From NCBI RefSeq assembly GCF_002150805.1, contig NZ_MTBA01000001.1, positions 62,001 to 126,000 of the forward strand: 64,000 bases of DNA. The letters run 5' to 3'. A program made the position numbers and the translations under genes. Each line of letters opens with the position of its first letter. Position 1 is the first letter of the stretch. Of this stretch, positions 60,617 to 64,000 are shown one piece after another. The DNA comes from Oceanospirillum sanctuarii. Its GTDB lineage: Bacteria > Pseudomonadota > Gammaproteobacteria > Pseudomonadales > Halomonadaceae. Below the pieces are notes generated by a model, which was not told the origin of the DNA, made no database searches, and was given only the letters and a program-made list of their open reading frames with translations.

Positions 60617-61804
60617 TCAATCTGCTACAAAGTGCTTACCCAACAACGCGTAGTAGAAGTTATTGTCGTTCAGCACCCCCGCAAACTGGCCATCTTCCTG
60701 TAGCAGCACCGGCAGGCGGCTGCTGTATCTCAGGTTGATGGCGTCCCGCATGCTGATATCCGGTGTGGCGACGGCAAACTTACCTTTCTCGCCATCCCCT
60801 TGCTGCCAGTCTTCAATCGGCAGTACCTGATCACCCTTACCGGCTTCTTTGATTTTGCCGTTATCCAGCGTTACCCAGTATTCGTGGCTGCGGTCGATAA
60901 TGATGCGGTTGCTGCTATCTTCCGACAGTAGCTCTTTACCCGTCATCAGAGTACGGCCACCCAGCACATTCAGTGGGTTGGTGTGAGCAACAAAATCCTC
61001 AACGTAGGAGGTTTTCGGATTCAGTACGATATCTTCCGGCTTGTCATGCTGGATGATTTTGGCAGATTCCATAATGGCGATATGGCTGCCGATCTTGAGG
61101 GCTTCATCCAGATCGTGACTGACAAACAGGATGGTTTTCTTCATCTTGCGCTGCAGTTCGATCAGTTCATCCTGCAGCTGGGCGCGGATCAGCGGATCAA
61201 GGGCAGAGAAGGGCTCGTCCATCAGCAGGATATCGGTATCCATGGCAAAGGCGCGGGCAAGCCCCACACGCTGCTGCATACCACCGGACAGTTCATGGGG
61301 TTTGGAATGCGCCCATTCCGCCAGTCCCACCATCTCCAGTTTTTCCATGGCACTTTGCTGGCGCGCTTTCTTGCTGATGCCTTTCATCTCAAGGCCGAAA
61401 GCGACATTTTCCAGCACCGTCAGCCAGGGCATCAGGGCAAATTTCTGAAATACCATGGAGATACGGTTGGTGCGCAGGTGGCGCATGGTGTTTTCGTCAC
61501 AGGTTACCAGATCCACGATCTCATCACCGTCACGCACTTTAAGGCTGCCCCGAGAAATCGGGTTCAGGCCGTTCAGGGTACGTAACAGGCTGGATTTACC
61601 GGAGCCGGAAAGCCCCATCAATACGCAGATCTCACCCTGTTTTACGCTGATATTGGCGTTGTGTACGCCCACTACAGAACCTGTCTGGTCGATAATCTCC
61701 TGACGGCTCAGTCCCTGATCCAGCAGGGCCAGTGCCTGTTCCGGCTGATCCCCGAAAACCACATCCAGATTTTCGATCTCAATCATGTTTTGTTCAGTAC
61801 TCAT
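60617..61804 (-). CDS. choV: Choline/betaine ABC transporter ATPase
   Basis: 395 residues from the ATG at 61804 (AAGG eight bases upstream; a GTG at 61813 adds three). ProV/ChoV-type ATPase: Walker A GLSGSGKSSL, Q-loop VFQKFALMPW, signature LSGGMQQRVGLARA, Walker B ILLMDEPFSALD, and a C-terminal CBS-like region (SMRDAINLRYSSRLPVL). It powers uptake of choline or betaine for osmoprotection. Third gene of the choX-choW-choV order, 33 bases after choW. Confidence 0.92.
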   Translation of the reverse strand: MSTEQNMIEIENLDVVFGDQPEQALALLDQGLSRQEIIDQTGSVVGVHNANISVKQGEICVLMGLSGSGKSSLLRTLNGLNPISRGSLKVRDGDEIVDLVTCDENTMRHLRTNRISMVFQKFALMPWLTVLENVAFGLEMKGISKKARQQSAMEKLEMVGLAEWAHSKPHELSGGMQQRVGLARAFAMDTDILLMDEPFSALDPLIRAQLQDELIELQRKMKKTILFVSHDLDEALKIGSHIAIMESAKIIQHDKPEDIVLNPKTSYVEDFVAHTNPLNVLGGRTLMTGKELLSEDSSNRIIIDRSHEYWVTLDNGKIKEAGKGDQVLPIEDWQQGDGEKGKFAVATPDISMRDAINLRYSSRLPVLLQEDGQFAGVLNDNNFYYALLGKHFVAD

Positions 61805-61837
61805 GATGGTCACCTTCAGTTGTTGGCGTGGTTGGGG

Positions 61838-62677
61838 TTAGTGGTCGCGGTTCGGCTGTTTGCACAGACGATCCAGCATGATAGCCACCAGAACGATCGC
61901 CAGACCCGCTTCAAAACCCTGAGAGATGTTCACGGTGTTCAGGGCGCGAACCACAGGTTTGCCCAGACCATCAGCACCCACAAGGGCGGCGATAACCACC
62001 ATAGACAGCGACAACATAATGCACTGAGTTACACCCGCCATAATGTTCGGCATGGCCGCAGGCAGTTCCACTTTAAACAGGAGTTTCCAGCGGGTTGCCC
62101 CAAAGGCTTTACCGGCTTCCAGCAGCTCTTCCGGCACGCTGCTGATACCCAGAGCGGTGAGACGAATCGGTGCGGCAATGGCAAAGATAATGGTAGAGAT
62201 CAGACCCGGAACAACCCCCAGACCAAACAGGATCAGGGTCGGGATCAGGTAAACAAAGGTCGGGATGGTTTGCATCAGATCCAGCACAGGGCGGATCGCT
62301 ATGTGGAATTTCGGATAGTGCGCTGCCAGAATGCCCAGCGGAATGCCAAACAGCACGCACATAAAGGTCGCCATCAGCACCAGTACCAGCGTCTCTATCA
62401 TCTCGGTCCAGTAACCGAGGTTGCTGATCAGCAGCAGGGACGCGACCACAAAGATCACAAGACCAATCGAGCGCTGCAGCCACCAGCCAAGTGCGGCGGT
62501 CAGGGCGATCAACAGCATGGCAGGAGCCATCAGCAAGAGGTCGGTGACACCCAGAATCAGCCATTCCAGTGAGAAGGCGATGGCGTCAAAAAATCCGGCG
62601 GCGTTTCCGATCAGCCAGTCAACAAAGGCCTCCATCCATTGGCCCAGTGGTAGTTTATGTTCTGTTATCCAGTTCAT
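61838..62677 (-). CDS. choW: Choline/betaine ABC transporter permease
   Basis: 279 residues with about six helices, ProW/ChoW type. The EAA-loop region that contacts the ATPase reads LLEAGKAFGATRWKLLFKVELPAAMPNIMAGV. It starts MNWITEHKLPLGQWMEAFVDWL as in choline permeases. It forms the membrane channel for ChoX-delivered substrate. The long gap to choX (391 bases) contains tandem repeats and a hairpin. Confidence 0.92.
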   Translation of the reverse strand: MNWITEHKLPLGQWMEAFVDWLIGNAAGFFDAIAFSLEWLILGVTDLLLMAPAMLLIALTAALGWWLQRSIGLVIFVVASLLLISNLGYWTEMIETLVLVLMATFMCVLFGIPLGILAAHYPKFHIAIRPVLDLMQTIPTFVYLIPTLILFGLGVVPGLISTIIFAIAAPIRLTALGISSVPEELLEAGKAFGATRWKLLFKVELPAAMPNIMAGVTQCIMLSLSMVVIAALVGADGLGKPVVRALNTVNISQGFEAGLAIVLVAIMLDRLCKQPNRDH

Positions 62678-63068
62678 ATCGGGTTACCCGAGTTTGATAG
62701 GCGACAAGGTCGCAAAATATAGACAATACAAAAGAGCCAAAAAGCGCCGTAAATGACGACGGCTAGATGACGCAGTGGAATCCTTTCGGCTCTGAAAAGA
62801 CAGGTCAGCGTGTTTGCTGAACTGCCAAAAGCGAATCTGAACTGAGCCAGCCACTTAATTTCAGCGACTTAGTTTTAGCGGCTCAGTTTTAGCGCCCCCC
62901 GATTTGAAAGGTTGGCGAGTTAAAAGGCTGGCAGCTTGAGTTGCCGACAACTCTCACTTTTCAGCCATCACTTTCAGCCATTACCTCTAACACCGGGGGA
63001 GCAAGCCGAACCCTTGCGGTTCGGCTATTACCATCAGCCCCGTTTTGGGGTGGATGGTTTGCCCTGAA
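62678..63068 (-). other. Long spacer between choX and choW with repeats and a hairpin
   Basis: No gene seen. At 62853-62894 three tandem 14-base units (ACTTAATTTCAGCG, ACTTAGTTTTAGCG, GCTCAGTTTTAGCG) occur. At 62954-62980 a 13-14 base unit ending TTTCAGCCA is doubled. At 63004-63026 AGCCGAACC and GGTTCGGCT form a perfect nine-base hairpin just after the choX stop, probably stabilising the choX message or attenuating read-through. Confidence 0.65.
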
Positions 63069-64000
63069 TTAGAGGTTCAGGTGCTTTTTAACGGCTGGCA
63101 GACCCGGTTTGCCGTCCAGAGTTTTTACGCCCTGCAGCCAGTTGTTCAGTACTTCCGGGTTGTTACGCAGCCATTCCGTTGCAGCCTGCTGAGGCTTCTT
63201 ACCATCGTTCAGGATTGCGCCCATGATCTGGTTCTCCATAGTCAGAGAGAACTCAAGATTGGTCAGCAGTTTGCCCATGTTCGGGCACTGGGTGCTGTAG
63301 TCCTTGCGGGTGTTGGTGTGAACGGTTGCGCCACCGAAGTTAGGGCCGAACCAGTCATCACCGCCATCCAGATATTCGATATCGAAGTTGCTGTTCATCG
63401 GGTGTGGTTCCCAACCCAGGAAAACAACCCACTTGTTACGACGCTCTGCACGTTGTACTTCAGACAGCATGCCCGCTTCGGAGGACTCAACCAGCTTGAA
63501 GCCTTTCAGGTCGAAAGCGTCTTTGTCGATCATCTCCTGAATCAGACGGTTACCGTCATTACCCGGTTCGATGCCGTAGATGCGGTTGCGGAACTTGCTC
63601 TTGAACTTGGCGATATCTGCGAAAGTACGCACGCCGCCATCAAAAGCTGCCTTGTTAACCGCCAGAGTGTATTTCGCGCCGGTCAGGTTGGTTTTAACGG
63701 TTTCAACGGTGCCCGCTTCACGGTATTTGGCGATATCGCCTTCCATGGTTGGCATCCAGTTACCCAGGAATACATCCAGCTCACCGGAAGCCAGAGAGGT
63801 GTAGGTTACCGGCACAGACAGCAGCTGAGTCTTAGGGGTGTAACCCAGACCTTTAACCACTTCAGAGGTTACGGCAGTGGTCGCTGTGATATCGGTCCAG
63901 CCAACATCGGAGAAACGAACGGTGGAGCAATCATTAGCCGCGTGAGCGCTTAGGGAAAAGGCACTGGCAGAAAGGGTTGCGGTGATCGCCGCGAGCGTTT
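63069..64000 (-). CDS. choX: Choline/betaine ABC transporter substrate-binding protein, 5' end outside window
   Basis: At least 310 codons. The frame stays open to the window edge, and the visible N-terminal part reads as the end of a signal peptide (ASAFSLSAHA, then AND-CSTVRFSDVGW), so only a few codons are missing. The OpuAC-type binding domain includes WTDITATTAVTSEVVKGLGY, VFLGNWMPTMEGD and VVFLGWEPHPMN, whose tryptophans form the quaternary-amine cage in ChoX/ProX. It delivers choline or betaine to ChoWV. A BetI-type regulator is not in view. Confidence 0.93.
   Translation of the reverse strand, partial: TLAAITATLSASAFSLSAHAANDCSTVRFSDVGWTDITATTAVTSEVVKGLGYTPKTQLLSVPVTYTSLASGELDVFLGNWMPTMEGDIAKYREAGTVETVKTNLTGAKYTLAVNKAAFDGGVRTFADIAKFKSKFRNRIYGIEPGNDGNRLIQEMIDKDAFDLKGFKLVESSEAGMLSEVQRAERRNKWVVFLGWEPHPMNSNFDIEYLDGGDDWFGPNFGGATVHTNTRKDYSTQCPNMGKLLTNLEFSLTMENQIMGAILNDGKKPQQAATEWLRNNPEVLNNWLQGVKTLDGKPGLPAVKKHLNL

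Noticed and set aside
61661-62572. 303-codon plus-strand frame opposite choW/choV, rich in His and Gln
   Set aside because: It is the antisense of well-defined ABC transporter genes; its composition reflects reverse-complemented membrane codons.
61455-64000. Possible proVWX instead of choVWX
   Set aside because: The ATPase, permease and binding protein all read like the choline-type system, but betaine or proline-betaine preference cannot be excluded. I kept cho names because of the overall wording, not because of a decisive residue.
1-64000. CRISPR array, integrase, transposase or attachment sites
   Set aside because: No repeat-spacer pattern, recombinase-like protein or duplicated tRNA end was seen. 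The short tandem repeats lack spacers and have unrelated units.

Overview
The window looks like chromosome of a marine gammaproteobacterium, most likely from the Oceanospirillales (Oceanospirillaceae-like: Amphritea, Neptunomonas, Marinobacterium type). That is inferred from gene content: a choline ABC importer, TAXI-type TRAP transporters, abundant c-di-GMP and chemotaxis proteins, LexA/DinB, Bfr/Bfd, and BLUF and RND genes in typical gammaproteobacterial form. Nothing in the window names the species. I see no rRNA, tRNA, CRISPR array, insertion sequence or prophage. Most of the region is core-like DNA. Two genes, at 3063-4364 and 59436-60560, are visibly more AT-rich than their neighbours and encode defence-type proteins.

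Layout. 0-3 kb: a GH114-like lipoprotein, a LysR regulator behind a long palindrome, a small membrane protein and a GNAT acetyltransferase. 3.06-4.36 kb: an Mrr-like nuclease domain fused to an ImmA/IrrE metalloprotease. 4.36-7.7 kb: a three-gene minus-strand cluster (retropepsin-like lipoprotein, inactive transglutaminase with 7 TM helices, ATP-grasp glutamate-ligase homologue). 8-12.7 kb: two LysE exporters, each next to a regulator (AraC, Lrp), with a Cache chemoreceptor between them. 12.7-15 kb: a thioesterase, two complementary bacterioferritin subunits and Fur-box-controlled bfd.

15.2-23.8 kb: a probable uptake module with a D-glutamate-cyclase-like enzyme, two TAXI binding proteins, a histidine kinase, a fused TRAP permease and a universal stress protein. 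23.9-30.4 kb: an orphan signalling neighbourhood made of two periplasmic binding proteins, a receiver protein with a degraded kinase-like C-terminus, and a 1193-residue AraC regulator fused to the tail of a STAND-type ATPase that lacks the ATPase itself. 30.5-45 kb: housekeeping and envelope genes (LLM oxidoreductase, prfC, tatD-like, RND pump, FapA/DUF342, upp, uraA).

44.5-50.8 kb: an EAL-HDOD protein, SOS-controlled dinB, a double-receiver protein with one dead receiver, and a CBS-PAS-GGDEF-EAL protein. 50.9-54 kb: bioA, an alpha/beta hydrolase and a MioC-like flavodoxin, a plausible biotin grouping. 54-58 kb: envelope redox genes (cytochrome b561 type, ScsB/DsbD-like thiol reductase, cytochrome b562-like protein). 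58.3-60.6 kb: a DUF4156 lipoprotein, a BLUF photoreceptor and a RelA/SpoT-domain synthetase preceded by an overlapping 32-codon ORF. 60.6-64 kb: choV-choW-choX, with choX running off the window.

Strongest candidates for something undescribed are the nuclease-protease fusion, the AraC-STAND fusion with its neighbours, and the coupled small ORF plus RelA/SpoT gene. A second theme is short tandem duplication: several intergenic tracts carry perfect or imperfect 7-22 bp repeats, some next to promoters.
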